From: Sphingobacterium endophyticum
Lineage (GTDB): Bacteria; Bacteroidota; Bacteroidia; Sphingobacteriales; Sphingobacteriaceae
Assembly (NCBI RefSeq): GCF_009733535.1
Contig: NZ_SMMI01000004.1
Coordinates: 372,001 to 436,000, forward strand
Length of the DNA: 64,000 bases
Direction of reading: 5' to 3'
Shown: in pieces, positions 42,458 through 54,300 of the stretch
Position numbering within the stretch: the first letter of the stretch is position 1
Layout of the letters: the number at the start of each line of letters is the position of its first letter
Translations under genes and position numbers: made by a program
The notes under the pieces: generated by a model
What the model saw: only the letters and a program-made list of their open reading frames with translations
What the model was told of the DNA's origin: nothing
Database searches by the model: none

Positions 42458-44704
42458 TTATTTTACTTGAGTAATTGTAGGTTTATGATTAACTACAACC
42501 ACTTTTTCTTTAGCTTCAACTTTTTCTTTCTTAACATTTTCAGTTGCTGTATGGCCTCCCAATATAGGTGCTATTACAAGTCCAACCAAACAAGTCAATT
42601 TGATTAAGATATTCATAGATGGGCCAGATGTATCTTTAAATGGATCACCTACTGTGTCTCCAGTTACCGCAGCTTTATGTGCTTCAGAACCTTTGTAGGT
42701 CATTTCGCCGTTGATCATAACACCGGCTTCAAAAGATTTTTTAGCATTATCCCATGCTCCACCAGCATTATTTTGGAAGATGGCCCACATAACACCCGAG
42801 ACTGCCACACCTGCCATATAAGCTCCTAAAGCTTCAGCTCCCATAACAAAACCAACGATGATAGGAGTAATTATAGTAATAGCTCCGGGAAGCATCATTT
42901 CACGCAGGGCTGCCTTCGTAGAGATATCCACACATCTTCCGTAATCCGGTTTACCTGTTCCTTCCAAAATACCGGGAATTTCCCTGAACTGTCTTCTTAC
43001 CTCATTTACCATATCCATTGCAGCTTTTCCAACAGATTGCATTGCCAATGCTGAAAATACAACGGGAATCATACCACCGATGAATAATGCTGCAAGAACG
43101 TCTGCTTTAAAGATATTGATACCGTCAATCCCAGTAAAGGTAACATAAGCCGCAAACAATGCTAAAGCCGTCAATGCTGCAGAAGCAATAGCAAACCCCT
43201 TACCTACTGCCGCTGTGGTGTTCCCAACTGAGTCCAATACATCTGTACGCTGACGAACTTCCTTAGGCAATTCGCTCATTTCAGCAATACCCCCTGCATT
43301 ATCTGCAATAGGACCAAATGCATCAATAGCCAACTGCATTGCCGTAGTTGCCATCATCGCCGAAGCTGCGATTGCCACACCATAAAATCCAGCCAGCTCA
43401 TACGAACCCCAAATTGCCATGGCAAATAAGATAACCGATGAAGCAGTCGATTTCATCCCTGTTGCTAGACCTGCAATAATGTTGGTCGCAGCACCAGTTG
43501 ATGAGTTTTGAACAATATTTAATACCGGCTTTTTACCTAGACCAGTGTAAAATTCAGTAAACGCTGAAATCAATCCGCCCACAGCCAATCCAACAATTGT
43601 AGAATAAAAGATATTCATTCGAGGTACATCTTGATAACCTTCACCAAAGAATTTCATCTGAAGGACTTCAGGAAGCATATATTGAATCAAGAAATAACAG
43701 GCAATTACCGTAAGAACGATAGATGTCCAGTTACCCGTATTTAATGCTTTTTGAACTTGGTTTTCTTTTGCATCATTCGATGAGACTTTCACAAGGAAAG
43801 TTCCAATGATAGAAGCTAAAATACCAACGCCGGCAATTACAATAGGCAACAAGATCGGTCCCATACCATGGAATGCATCCGTAAATTGCGTTCCATTCAC
43901 CTCTGACATATCCTTAATAATGTAATTACCGAGTACCATGGAAGCCAATACGGTTGCTACATATGACCCAAATAAGTCAGCCCCCATTCCTGCCACATCC
44001 CCAACGTTATCACCCACGTTATCGGCGATAGTTGCTGGATTTCTAGGATCATCTTCAGGAATTCCTGCCTCAACCTTACCCACCAAATCTGCACCTACGT
44101 CAGCAGCTTTGGTATAAATACCACCGCCAACCCTAGCAAATAGGGCGATCGACTCTGCTCCAAGCGAAAAACCTGCAAGTGCCTCTAGGACAATCGTCAT
44201 CTCATGATAAAAATTGCCACCCTCCGTCACGAACATTTTAAGGAACAATAAAAAGAAAATACTCAATCCTAAAACCGCCAGTCCTGCTACCCCAAGGCCC
44301 ATTACCGTTCCTCCAGAGAAGGAAACTTTCAGTGCCTGTGGTAAACTAGTTCTTGCTGCTTGGGTGGTACGAACATTGGCACTCGTTGCAATTCGCATCC
44401 CGATATTACCTGCAAGTGCCGAAAAGAAAGCACCACAGATAAAGGCAACAACAATAATCCAATGTGATGTCTCTACAAGTGTAGATACAATAAATAAAGC
44501 AATCGATGCGATTACTACGAAGATTAACAGAATTCTATATTCAGCTTTTAAGAAGGCCATCGCCCCTTCCTGAATATTCTTGGAAATGGATTGCATTTTG
44601 CCGTCTCCAGCATCCTGCTTACCCACCCATCCTGCCTTGACGAACATAAATAGGAGACCCAACACAGCGAGTGCTGCTGGTAAATAGATGATATATTGTT
44701 CCAT
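42458..44704 (-). CDS. hppA: Membrane-bound ion-translocating pyrophosphatase
   Basis: The 748-residue protein, with about 16 membrane helices, couples pyrophosphate hydrolysis to H+ and/or Na+ pumping. The hydrolytic centre is complete: [50 protein letters not shown] and [20 protein letters not shown] places Ala at the position that is Lys in K+-independent enzymes, so this one should be K+-dependent. Whether Na+ or H+ is moved cannot be settled by eye. An extra hydrophilic, Lys/Glu/Val-rich tail ends the protein. A leftward promoter-like pair lies just upstream, indicating a single-gene unit. Confidence 0.95.
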   Translation of the reverse strand: MEQYIIYLPAALAVLGLLFMFVKAGWVGKQDAGDGKMQSISKNIQEGAMAFLKAEYRILLIFVVIASIALFIVSTLVETSHWIIVVAFICGAFFSALAGNIGMRIATSANVRTTQAARTSLPQALKVSFSGGTVMGLGVAGLAVLGLSIFFLLFLKMFVTEGGNFYHEMTIVLEALAGFSLGAESIALFARVGGGIYTKAADVGADLVGKVEAGIPEDDPRNPATIADNVGDNVGDVAGMGADLFGSYVATVLASMVLGNYIIKDMSEVNGTQFTDAFHGMGPILLPIVIAGVGILASIIGTFLVKVSSNDAKENQVQKALNTGNWTSIVLTVIACYFLIQYMLPEVLQMKFFGEGYQDVPRMNIFYSTIVGLAVGGLISAFTEFYTGLGKKPVLNIVQNSSTGAATNIIAGLATGMKSTASSVILFAMAIWGSYELAGFYGVAIAASAMMATTAMQLAIDAFGPIADNAGGIAEMSELPKEVRQRTDVLDSVGNTTAAVGKGFAIASAALTALALFAAYVTFTGIDGINIFKADVLAALFIGGMIPVVFSALAMQSVGKAAMDMVNEVRRQFREIPGILEGTGKPDYGRCVDISTKAALREMMLPGAITIITPIIVGFVMGAEALGAYMAGVAVSGVMWAIFQNNAGGAWDNAKKSFEAGVMINGEMTYKGSEAHKAAVTGDTVGDPFKDTSGPSMNILIKLTCLVGLVIAPILGGHTATENVKKEKVEAKEKVVVVNHKPTITQVK

Positions 44705-44726
44705 ACAAAGTTTATTTGGTTAGTAT

Positions 44727-44758
44727 TAAAGATAACAACTTTTTTTATCAATATACAA
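44727..44758 (-). promoter_or_regulatory. Candidate hppA promoter
   Basis: On the minus strand TTG (44758-44756) and TATCTTTA (44734-44727) are spaced by 21 bases, close to the Bacteroidota TTTG-N19-21-TAnnTTTG pattern with one mismatch in the -7 box. Confidence 0.4.
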
Positions 44759-44848
44759 GTCCTTAAAAACTAGTCTCTGATATTACTCAATCGATAAACC
44801 TTGGGGAAACAATTACTTATAGAAAAGAAAAATTAAATGGGATAAACT

Positions 44849-46747
44849 CTAAAGGGCATTCCAATGATAGTGGTCACTTTCCAGCTTTACGGTATTGCTG
44901 TCCAATAATTGTCTTAATACATGAAGCCGATCATCATCCTTACCAATTTCTATCGCTTCAATCAAATCATGCAAATTCATTGGTTTTTCCAATAATAAAT
45001 ACTGAATCTTTTTCTCAATAGATTCCGATATTCCAGATTTATGCTGACGCACTACACATAAATCGCACACCCCACAGGGTTCAATAGCCTCCTCACCAAA
45101 ATAATGTTGCAGGGAAAGGCTTCGACATTCCTTGGTATCCAGATAAGTATATATTGCTTTTACCTGAACTTCTTTGATTTCTTTTCTCTCCGCAATAAAA
45201 TGTGTGTCAATATATAAGTTTTTGTAATCCACTCTTGGCTGTAGAAATTGTAATTGCGGTGCATCGGTCTTTGCAACATATGTTGCTAATTCCTGTTGTT
45301 GCAAAAATTTCAGCATCTTAACAACTTCTTCATATGGTTTCGACAGCCGTTTAGCTATTTCAAATTCATTAATTGGAACATAATAATCGAATACTCCGCC
45401 ATAATTCCGAAGTATAGTTTTGATTAAAGGATCGAAGTGGGCACTTTGAACCTGAAACTTATATAATTCTTGAAAATCAACTTCAAATTTCAATCGAGCC
45501 GGAATAAAGACCGCCTCACTTAATGCTAACCATTTATCCCTTTCCAAAAACTTCAAAGCACTGAGCACTTTAATAACCTCTAATTTATATTTCTTAGCAA
45601 ATTCTACGACATCAAAATCATAGGTTAATCCCTTTCCAGCTCCGTAGGCTATCTGGTAATAATTACAGAGGTGATGGTAAACCTGTTGAATATATTGGAA
45701 ATCAGGAAAGTTTAGTTCGATATTGGTCCACAACTCATTTCGATCAGCCTGTTGATAGAGGAGCACAGGATATGCCTTCTTTCCATCACGACCTGCGCGA
45801 CCTGCTTCCTGATAGTACGCTTCCAAAGAATCTGGAATATCTAAATGAATTACAAACCGAACGTCAGGTTTGTCTATTCCCATTCCAAAAGCATTGGTAG
45901 CCACAATAACCCTCGTCTGATTGCTAGTCCAAGATTCTTGTTTCTTTGCGCGCGTCTGCATATCTAATCCGGCATGGTAAAAATCTGCCGGAATACCGTG
46001 ATTTAAGAGATACCTCGCCACCTCCTGAGTTTCTCTCCTATTCCGAACATATACAATCCCTGTCCCGCCTATCTTACTGATGATCTTCAGCATCCTTCCC
46101 ATTTTATTATCCTCATGGAAAACCATATAGGCCAAGTTGTCTCTTTTAAAACTTTTGGAAAGAACATTATTGCTTTTGAACCCCAATTTTTCCTGAATGT
46201 CCTCCACAACCTTTGGAGTTGCAGTTGCCGTCAGTGCTAAAAATGGAACATTGGGTTTGAGATCTCTTAATTTTATGAGTTCTAAATAGGAAGGCCGGAA
46301 GTCATATCCCCATTGAGAGATACAATGAGCCTCATCAATAGCAAAAAGATTAACATTCATATGGCGGATCCTTTCCTGAACCATATCATTGTATAACCTT
46401 TCGGGAGCTAAATAGAGAAACTTAATATTTCCAAAAATACAATTGTCTAAAGCAACATCTACTTCTCGATGAGACATGCCTGAAAAGATTGCAATAGCAG
46501 GTATATTTCTTTTTCTAAGATTTTCTACCTGATCCTTCATTAAAGCAATTAAGGGGCTGACCACGATACAGATGCCCTCTTTAAGTAAGGCTGGAACTTG
46601 AAAGCATATAGATTTTCCCCCACCCGTTGGCATCAAGGCCAAGGTGTCATTACCCAATTGGATTTCATGGATTATCTCTTCCTGTAAAGGACGAAATTTA
46701 TCATAACCCCAATATTCTTTTAAAATGGATAAACTGGTTTTTTCCAT
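44849..46747 (-). CDS. recQ: ATP-dependent DNA helicase RecQ-type
   Basis: The 632-residue superfamily 2 helicase has the motor motifs in order: LMPTGGGKSICFQVPAL (Walker A), VVSPLIALMKDQ, DEAHCISQWGYDFRPSY (Walker B DEAH), LTATATPKV and YYQEAGRAGRDGK (motif VI). The RecQ C-terminal zinc cluster appears as ECRSLSLQHYFGE followed by CGVCDLC, ahead of a winged-helix stretch; no HRDC domain is apparent. The start at 46747 (MEKTSLSIL) is preferred to a TTG six codons upstream. It overlaps the comEC 3' end by 28 bases, so it is translated from the same leftward message. RecQ unwinds DNA during recombination and repair, fitting processing of imported DNA. Confidence 0.93.
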   Translation of the reverse strand: MEKTSLSILKEYWGYDKFRPLQEEIIHEIQLGNDTLALMPTGGGKSICFQVPALLKEGICIVVSPLIALMKDQVENLRKRNIPAIAIFSGMSHREVDVALDNCIFGNIKFLYLAPERLYNDMVQERIRHMNVNLFAIDEAHCISQWGYDFRPSYLELIKLRDLKPNVPFLALTATATPKVVEDIQEKLGFKSNNVLSKSFKRDNLAYMVFHEDNKMGRMLKIISKIGGTGIVYVRNRRETQEVARYLLNHGIPADFYHAGLDMQTRAKKQESWTSNQTRVIVATNAFGMGIDKPDVRFVIHLDIPDSLEAYYQEAGRAGRDGKKAYPVLLYQQADRNELWTNIELNFPDFQYIQQVYHHLCNYYQIAYGAGKGLTYDFDVVEFAKKYKLEVIKVLSALKFLERDKWLALSEAVFIPARLKFEVDFQELYKFQVQSAHFDPLIKTILRNYGGVFDYYVPINEFEIAKRLSKPYEEVVKMLKFLQQQELATYVAKTDAPQLQFLQPRVDYKNLYIDTHFIAERKEIKEVQVKAIYTYLDTKECRSLSLQHYFGEEAIEPCGVCDLCVVRQHKSGISESIEKKIQYLLLEKPMNLHDLIEAIEIGKDDDRLHVLRQLLDSNTVKLESDHYHWNAL

Positions 46748-48798
46748 ATATGATCGCTCTCCCAAACATACGCAAAATTATCCTTCAATATATAGTAGGA
46801 CCTATTTTCAGCCTCCAACAAATGAATACATTTTTGAATATGCTTTATTGAATTAGACCCATCAAATAGCGTTAGGGAAGCATTTAATTTATCAGGAAGA
46901 TCTGTATTATTCCGGATAATTAATAGTTCTGGATTTTGAAAGCCATTAGCTTTTCCATTGGAAATAAAGATTGACTTCTTATCCTGAAAATTGATGCTAT
47001 TGTTTAAATGATCCGATGCCAATCTTGTAAAAGTTATTTCCTTTGTGTCGGTATACTTTTTAAGGTCTGGGAAAACTGAATATCTCAAATTTTTATGTGA
47101 TAAGCTATCATAACTACTGAATAACTGCACATTTCCCCTATTTATGAAAGCAAATGAAATCTGCTTTCCAGTATTATATATTTTTAATCCATTAAATTCT
47201 TTCTGTTTTATTCTTGACATAAGAACCACTGAAAGCACTAAATTGATACAAAAAGTTGAGACAATTAATGTCCTTTTGCATTTGGTATTATAGGCAATAA
47301 ATAAAGCAAATATTCCTAAATATGAAAACAAGCATTCAAATTTATTAAGTTGAATACCCTGAATGTTAGAAAGGGGCAAGGAATCGATATATGACAAATT
47401 CTTATAGGTTATAGCAATTGCGAAATCTAAAATAGTTCCGAAAACTTCACTCATTCTTCTCCAAGGAATGAAGACGAGTATTGTTCCGAGATAAAGAATT
47501 ATTGTTGATGGAATCGTGATGAACAGATTGGAAAAGAGAAAATAGGTTGGAAACTGATGGAAATAATAAATGGCTAGGGGAGTTGTGGTCAGTTGAGCAG
47601 CTAAGGAGACTGAAACAAGGTTATAAAAAGATTTATATATCCAGTTATGTCTTGAATAGAGCTGGTTGAATAAGGGAACAAAGATAAGAATGCCTAATAC
47701 AGCCAAATACGAAAGTTGAAATCCTATATCAAATATCATAAAGGGATCATAGACTAGTAATAGGAATGCAGAGGAAAAGACAGCATTCAATGATAATATC
47801 ACCTTATTTTTCCAATAGCCTATCAAAAAAAGGCTGAACATCAAAGTTGCCCGCAATACTGCTGGTACAAATCCACATATTAAAGCATAAAACCAAATAA
47901 AAATCAGGATGAATGAAAACCGAATCTGTCTTCCACCGCGAATTCTATCTAATGGCGATAGAATCAAAGTGAACAAAAGATACATTAGACTAACATGAAA
48001 CCCTGAAACACTCAATACATGAATGGTTCCTGTATTTGAAAAAACATCAAAAACTTGAGGGGAAAGATTGGATCGATATCCAAAAGTAATCGCGCTAGCT
48101 ATTTGGAAACTTGTTTCCGAAGGGATGAATTCCTTAAATTTTGTCTGCAGAGAGTTTTGAATGTTTTTTATAGCTTTTTGGAAACGACCTTCTTGATCTG
48201 TATAATGTTTAATTAATTTAATATTCTGAATAGGGATAAAAACTTGATAGTAAATACCTTTGTTTTTTAAATATTGAGAATAATCAAATTGTGAAGGGTT
48301 GTAAGGAGGAGGTAATAGCTGTATTTTTCCTTTGAAACTAATTAGATCACCTTTGTTTAAATGGAGAATAGCTGAATCTTTGTCCCAAATACTGGTCTTA
48401 ATTTTTAATTCAGCATACTTGTTTTTCTTGTCATCTTTTTCAATGTATAATTTGGATTTAAATTGTAGGACCTGACCACTTCGAGTAGGATCTTCCATAA
48501 GTTTTGCTAGATAGATATTATCATTCTCTAAATCGGGAGTAACTTTTGGTAAATGGGTTCCGATATTGATTAATCCCAATAGAAATAGGAGAATATGTAG
48601 TAAAAATTGGTATTGTCTAAGCAATTTAAATACATGCAGACCCAAACAGAATAAAAAGAAAAATATTGTGAGATAAATTAGATTATAATAAAGGCTTTCA
48701 GACCAGTTGATAAGATTTGCAGATAAAATCCCCAAGGCATAAAATGTAAATATTTTGAGGAATGGAATATGTTCAATTTTCAACTTTAGAATATCCAT
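46720..48798 (-). CDS. comEC: ComEC/Rec2-family DNA-uptake channel protein
   Basis: The 692-residue protein has an N-terminal pair of membrane helices, a soluble OB-like DUF4131 region (about residues 80-230, LISFKGKIQLLPPPYNPSQFDYSQYLKNKGIYYQV), and the competence core with repeated membrane helices (GTIHVLSVSGFHVSLMYLLFTLIL is the family hallmark). The C-terminal metallo-beta-lactamase domain of the longer ComEC proteins is missing; a short soluble tail stands in its place. The start at 48798 lies one base after the HhH-barrel stop, so the upstream 18 codons of open frame are rejected. ComEC imports single-stranded DNA across the inner membrane in naturally transformable bacteria. Confidence 0.9.
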   Translation of the reverse strand: MDILKLKIEHIPFLKIFTFYALGILSANLINWSESLYYNLIYLTIFFFLFCLGLHVFKLLRQYQFLLHILLFLLGLINIGTHLPKVTPDLENDNIYLAKLMEDPTRSGQVLQFKSKLYIEKDDKKNKYAELKIKTSIWDKDSAILHLNKGDLISFKGKIQLLPPPYNPSQFDYSQYLKNKGIYYQVFIPIQNIKLIKHYTDQEGRFQKAIKNIQNSLQTKFKEFIPSETSFQIASAITFGYRSNLSPQVFDVFSNTGTIHVLSVSGFHVSLMYLLFTLILSPLDRIRGGRQIRFSFILIFIWFYALICGFVPAVLRATLMFSLFLIGYWKNKVILSLNAVFSSAFLLLVYDPFMIFDIGFQLSYLAVLGILIFVPLFNQLYSRHNWIYKSFYNLVSVSLAAQLTTTPLAIYYFHQFPTYFLFSNLFITIPSTIILYLGTILVFIPWRRMSEVFGTILDFAIAITYKNLSYIDSLPLSNIQGIQLNKFECLFSYLGIFALFIAYNTKCKRTLIVSTFCINLVLSVVLMSRIKQKEFNGLKIYNTGKQISFAFINRGNVQLFSSYDSLSHKNLRYSVFPDLKKYTDTKEITFTRLASDHLNNSINFQDKKSIFISNGKANGFQNPELLIIRNNTDLPDKLNASLTLFDGSNSIKHIQKCIHLLEAENRSYYILKDNFAYVWESDHIWKKPVYPF

Positions 48799-48799
48799 C

Positions 48800-50890
48800 T
48801 TACCAAGAATATCTGATTTGAAAACGAATGTCAGATTTTTTATTTCCTGCAATCTTATCCAGGCCAGAACCTATTTCTTCAACATTAAAATATTTACTTA
48901 TTCCATATCTAATCCAAATATCCAATCTCTTAATAGGTTTAATTTTCTTATTGATGTAGAATCGAAATCCTTGTCGAAAATAGGACGGAAATGAAAATGA
49001 ATGCAGAACATTTCTTTCATACGTAAATATTCTAGTTTCATAATCAGCAGCATTGAAATAGGAAATCCTTAAATTCCCTCCCACTTTCCATTTGGGTTTA
49101 TTCCAAATAATGTCTTGAAAGATGAGAAAGCCTTTGCTAACTCCAAGATTTGTTTTGTGAAATAGTTTACCTTCTACTTGATTAGCGATATGAAAATTTG
49201 GAGTCAACTTGTAAAGAAATATCAACCTTGCCTGTTGCCTTTCTACATCAGCAATTCCTTCAAATTCTTTTAAATCTGCAGGATAATTTTCTTGATAAAA
49301 CTTATATTGATATCGAAATCTTAAATGTCCCTTCTTATACCAGATATAGCTCATTTGCGTTCTGAACTGATAAGAATGTGAAGGTATTTTAGTTCTGAAT
49401 TTCATCCATGGAAACTCAGTGTAATCTATGCTATTTACCCATTCAAACCTTCTCTTAGGATGGTAGACAAGACTTAAATGCCATCCTTTTTCATTTCCTA
49501 ATGTCGATTGCTCTTGGAAAGATTGTGCAAGGAAGCTATGATAATCTGGAGTATAATTTCTATAGCTGATCGAGGTTGAAAACTTCCTTCCCATTGCTGC
49601 GATAACTCCATGATTATTTGCCCAACCTGAATTTATCGAATGTGCCGACTCTCCAAAAATTAAAAGGTTAAGAAAATTATATTGATAGTAAACAGACACA
49701 TTTTGAAGGTTGTCACCTTCGAACCGATATTGGCTATATGTTCTATTATTGAGTTTAAGTGGGACATTAAAATGGGTAGAGCTGATATTTGTTCCAATTT
49801 TCAGATTTGTTTTGACATAGTTTAGATTGAACCCATATACCATTTGGTTGAGCGAATTTCTGTTTCTCAATTCAGAAGGGGTTCGATGTAAACCGGAATA
49901 GTTGATACTTGTTACCAATCTTTGATCATCCACTGACTTAATTGTTGCGGTTAATTGATTGTGAGAGAAGAAAGGTGTGAGTTCTAAATTCTTGGATTTA
50001 AAGGTTGCAGCGACTCCACGCATAAACTTATTTTCCATCATTCCAGTATGCGGTCGGATACCATTACCATTTTGCATTATATGGGCAACAGAGGCTCCAT
50101 TTCCGAAAATAGGACCATTCCAAAGAACAAGTCCTTGACCAAATTGAAGTAAATAATCTCCAACAATTAATTTTTCAAGGTATCCAATATTATTGAATAA
50201 AATGGATGCAGAATAATAATCAAAACCATATTTCTGCTTTTCTTTAAAAAATGGTTCCCCAGCATCTTTCTCTAAATTGAAGCTTAATTTAACTTTATCT
50301 CGATAGCTCCATCTGAAACGATTCGCTATTTTATCTGGCGATCCTAAATATCGGGACCTATTAGGATCTGATATTTCATAGCCTCTAGGAACTTCGATTC
50401 CTCGGTTGTAAGTCATCATCCATGAACCTTTTGTCTTGCTGACATGGCTTTGGAAATTATCACCCTCTTCAAAAAACCTTTCCTTTACAATCACAAATGG
50501 AAGTAACTGCTCTAATTGTTCCAGACTGATTCCAGGGACAACCTGTAGTTCAAGGACTGAAACAAATCTTTCAATTTTTTGACGATGAAGAATGATTTGC
50601 TGAATTTGATAATTTGAAAGAAAGATTAGCTGCTTAAACTCTTTTTCAGTAGCGTTATTGAGATCAATTGGATTTCTTAAAAGATCACTCAATTGCTCGC
50701 TGAAATCGGAAATTTCATCCGAATAATTTGTTTCATCTAATATTTGGCTGGCTATTATGTCTTCGACTTCAGACTCTGATTGGGAATAAGAAAAGAATGG
50801 GATAAAAAGTAAAAATATTAAGAGGACTAAACTATAATTAATAGGTATAGGAATGTAGTTTAAAAATTTGATTTTTCCCGAATAATTCAT
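48800..50890 (-). CDS. Helix-hairpin-helix protein with C-terminal beta-barrel-like region
   Basis: The 696-residue protein has a signal peptide (hydrophobic LVLLIFLLFIPFFSYSQ near residues 22-38) and a ComEA-like double helix-hairpin-helix near 72-135 (NPIDLNNATEKEFKQLIFLS, then RFVSVLELQVVPGISLEQLEQLLPFV). From about 150 to the end it shows alternating strands rich in Tyr, Phe, Trp and Arg, ending in FQIRYSW with an aromatic last residue, the usual mark of an outer-membrane beta-barrel. HhH domains bind DNA without sequence preference. Lying one base upstream of comEC, it may be the DNA receptor or pore in the outer membrane. The function is inferred; the architecture is visible. Confidence 0.8.
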   Translation of the reverse strand: MNYSGKIKFLNYIPIPINYSLVLLIFLLFIPFFSYSQSESEVEDIIASQILDETNYSDEISDFSEQLSDLLRNPIDLNNATEKEFKQLIFLSNYQIQQIILHRQKIERFVSVLELQVVPGISLEQLEQLLPFVIVKERFFEEGDNFQSHVSKTKGSWMMTYNRGIEVPRGYEISDPNRSRYLGSPDKIANRFRWSYRDKVKLSFNLEKDAGEPFFKEKQKYGFDYYSASILFNNIGYLEKLIVGDYLLQFGQGLVLWNGPIFGNGASVAHIMQNGNGIRPHTGMMENKFMRGVAATFKSKNLELTPFFSHNQLTATIKSVDDQRLVTSINYSGLHRTPSELRNRNSLNQMVYGFNLNYVKTNLKIGTNISSTHFNVPLKLNNRTYSQYRFEGDNLQNVSVYYQYNFLNLLIFGESAHSINSGWANNHGVIAAMGRKFSTSISYRNYTPDYHSFLAQSFQEQSTLGNEKGWHLSLVYHPKRRFEWVNSIDYTEFPWMKFRTKIPSHSYQFRTQMSYIWYKKGHLRFRYQYKFYQENYPADLKEFEGIADVERQQARLIFLYKLTPNFHIANQVEGKLFHKTNLGVSKGFLIFQDIIWNKPKWKVGGNLRISYFNAADYETRIFTYERNVLHSFSFPSYFRQGFRFYINKKIKPIKRLDIWIRYGISKYFNVEEIGSGLDKIAGNKKSDIRFQIRYSW

Positions 50891-51352
50891 CGATTGTAAA
50901 TTTCGGGGAGCACTATTAATTTAAAAGGTATTGTATATAATTCTTATAAGTAGGGTACGGAGGTTAATGTTATCGAATGGTTAAATTATTATTATGAAAA
51001 GATTGAATAATTTATAAAACTTTCAATATTGTTTTCAAAAATTAAAAATATTCATAAAAAAATTTACTAATGTTTAGTATATCTAAATATTTATAGAATT
51101 TTAGTATATAATATTTTAAGGAAACTAAATCAATGAAGAATATTTGCAAAATACCCCTTTTTAAAGAAATATCTTCTAAATAAAATAATTTCTGTTAAAA
51201 TTTCTATAAAAGAAAAATATCCTTTTTCGCTTTATTTATTAAAATTTTTAACAATATACATTTACTACATGACAGCACAGGATAGCGGCAATTTTTAGAA
51301 GCCCTAACTTGTTAATAATCAATTATAACAAACCCAACTTTAAACCGAAATT
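50891..51352. other. 462-base AT-rich control region between the HhH-barrel gene and susC
   Basis: No gene is supported. The stretch is strongly AT-rich and must hold the promoters for two divergent operons. TTTAGTATAT occurs twice (51073-51082 and 51100-51109) with starts 27 bases apart, a possible paired binding site. No FecI/FecR-type sigma and anti-sigma genes or hybrid regulator lie next to susC, so regulation is likely from elsewhere. Confidence 0.4.
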
Positions 51353-54300
51353 ATGAAAAAAAGAAAAACACATCTGTTTTCAGGTGGGGTTAAGGCTATT
51401 GTCTTATTCATCTTTCTAATCTCAAGTAATCAAGTCGTTCAAGCACAAGAAACCATTACTGTAACAGGTACAGTAACCGATTCTTTGGCTAAGCCATTAC
51501 CTGGAATTAGCATTGCATCAGATGGAAAAGAAACGAGTACTGACTCCAATGGAAAATACGTCCTCGACGTAAAACGTGATGGCATTCTGATGTTCTCAGC
51601 AATTGGTTATGTATTACAACAGGTACCTGTAGAAGGAAGAAATGTAATTAATATTACCTTTCTTGAAGCAGCATCTGAAATTGAATCCGTAGTTGTTACT
51701 GCCTTTGGAAAGCGGCAACGAAAAGAAGCAATTGTAGGTTCAGTTACTTCAATTAATGCTAAAGAATTAAAAGTCCCATCCAGTAACTTAACAACTGCAT
51801 TTGCAGGAAGACTCTCCGGGGTAATTGCCTATCAAAGATCCGGTGAACCGGGAGCAGATGACGCTTCATTTTTTATTCGCGGAGTAACCACTTTTGGAAA
51901 CGGAAGTGGAAGCCCCTTAATCTTAATCGATAATATTGAATTAACAACTACTGATCTAGCCAGGTTACAACCTGATGATATTGAAAGTTTTTCCATTTTG
52001 AAAGACGCAAGTGCAACCTCACTATATGGTGCTAGGGGTGCAAATGGGGTAATTTTTGTCACGACCAAACAAGGTAAGGAAGGTGCAACAAAATTAAATT
52101 TAAGAGTTGAAAATTCAGTCTCAATGCCAACTCGGAATATTGACATTGCTGATCCAGTTACTCACATGAAACTCTACACAGAAGCCCAGCTTACTAGAGA
52201 TCCCTTGTCACATATCCTCTATCCACAGAATAGAATCGATAAAGTCGCCGAAGGTGGTAATAATCCATTTGTTTACCCATCAACAGATTGGTTTGATTTA
52301 ATGTTCAAAGAAAGAACAAATAATCAAAGGTCTAATTTAAGCGTAACAGGTGGTGGGAAAATTGCTCAATATTATGTTGCAGGGGCATATAATGTTGATA
52401 ATGGGATATTAAAGGTTGAACCTAAGAACAACTTTAATACAAATGTTAAATTGAATAGCTATCAGTTACGTTCAAATGTCAATATGAAATTAACTCCCAA
52501 AACGGAGTTGATTGTTAGAATGTACGGAATATTTGATGACTATAAAGGACCAGTTGATGGAGGGACAGGAATGTATCAAAAAGCACTCAGATCAAGTCCT
52601 ACATTATTCGCTCCATTTTATGAGCCTGATGATGCAAATAGTGCATCTAGACATGTACTGTTCGGAAATTATAAATCAGGAAATTCCTATTATTTAAATC
52701 CTTATGCAGAAATGCTTCGTGGGTATAAAGAATATTCTCAGTCAAGAATGTTGGCTCAATTGGAGTTAAATCAAAACTTATTTTCAATAACGGAAGGATT
52801 GAATGCTAGAGGATTATTTAGCACCAACAGATATTCTTACTTTGATGTAGCAAGAGCTTATGGACCATATTTTTATAACATTGGAATATATGATAAGAAT
52901 ACCGATAAGTATATCTTAAACTATCTTAATGAAAAAGAAGGCCCTGCTCATTATGAAGATATCAGGCCGTTGTATCAAAATAGAAACTTAAGTACCGAAT
53001 TGTATGGTCAAGCAACCTTAGATTATAGCCGATTGTTTAATGAAAAGCACAATTTCGGCGGAACCTTGGTTTTTGTATTACAACAACGTTTATCCACTAC
53101 TGAAAACTTTGATTTGCAATCATCTTTACCGCACAGAAATATTGGTCTTTCAGGAAGAACCTCCTATTCTTATGACAACAGATATTTCGGCGAATTCAAC
53201 TTTGGATATAATGGGTCTGAAAGATTCTACACGGATAAACAATTTGGGTTTTTCCCAACAATTGGTTTAGCTTGGGTTGTATCAAACGAAAAATTCTGGA
53301 ATAAAAGTATTGTAAATAATCTAAAAATAAGGGGATCATACGGATTGGTAGGAAATGATGCTATTGGTCGTCAAGAAGATCGTTTCTTTTATTTATCCAG
53401 CGTGAACCTTGATAATCCGGATCGCGGTGCAACCTTTGGTTTTGATAATGGTTATAGTAATACAGGAGTTTCGATCTCTAGATACCCCAACCTTGATATT
53501 ACATGGGAAAAATCTTACCAATCCAATGCAGCAGTCGAGCTCGGACTTTTTAATAAAGTCAATATTATCGCAGAAGCCTATTCTCAACGCAGGAAAAATA
53601 TCCTAATGTCACGTTCATCTATTCCATCAACAATGGGATTGTCTACAGTAACCATGGCTAATGTTGGTGAGGCAAGTTCTAAAGGTGTGGATATGTCATT
53701 AGATTATACGCATAATTTTAGTCAAGATTTTTGGATGATTACTCGTGGTAGTTTCACATTTGCCACCAGTGAATTCGTTAAATATGAAGAACCAGAATAC
53801 GTAGACAAGTACAAATCAAGGGTCGGTCAATCCATCAATCAAAATTGGGGATATATTGCTGAACGATTATTTATAGATGAAAATGATGTTGCCAACTCTC
53901 CTAGGCAGAATTTTGGAATCTATGAAGCTGGAGATATTAAATATCGTGATGTAAATGGAGATGGTCAAATTACAACCTTAGATATGGTTCCTATTGGTTA
54001 TCCTACTACTCCTGAAATCACTTATGGATTCGGTACTTCCATGGGATATAAAAACATAGATTTTTCTATTTTCTTCCAAGGATTGGCCCGTGCATCCTTT
54101 TGGATTGATCCATTTGCAACAGCTCCTTTCGTAAACTACGACGGGAATAACATAAATAATGGTTTCATCGGTGAAAATGCCTTATTGCAAGATTATGCTG
54201 ATAGCCATTGGTCTGAGGAAAGCCGCGATATTTATGCAGTATGGCCTAGATTGTCAACTATTCCAATATCAAATAATAATCAAACAAGTACTTGGTTTAT

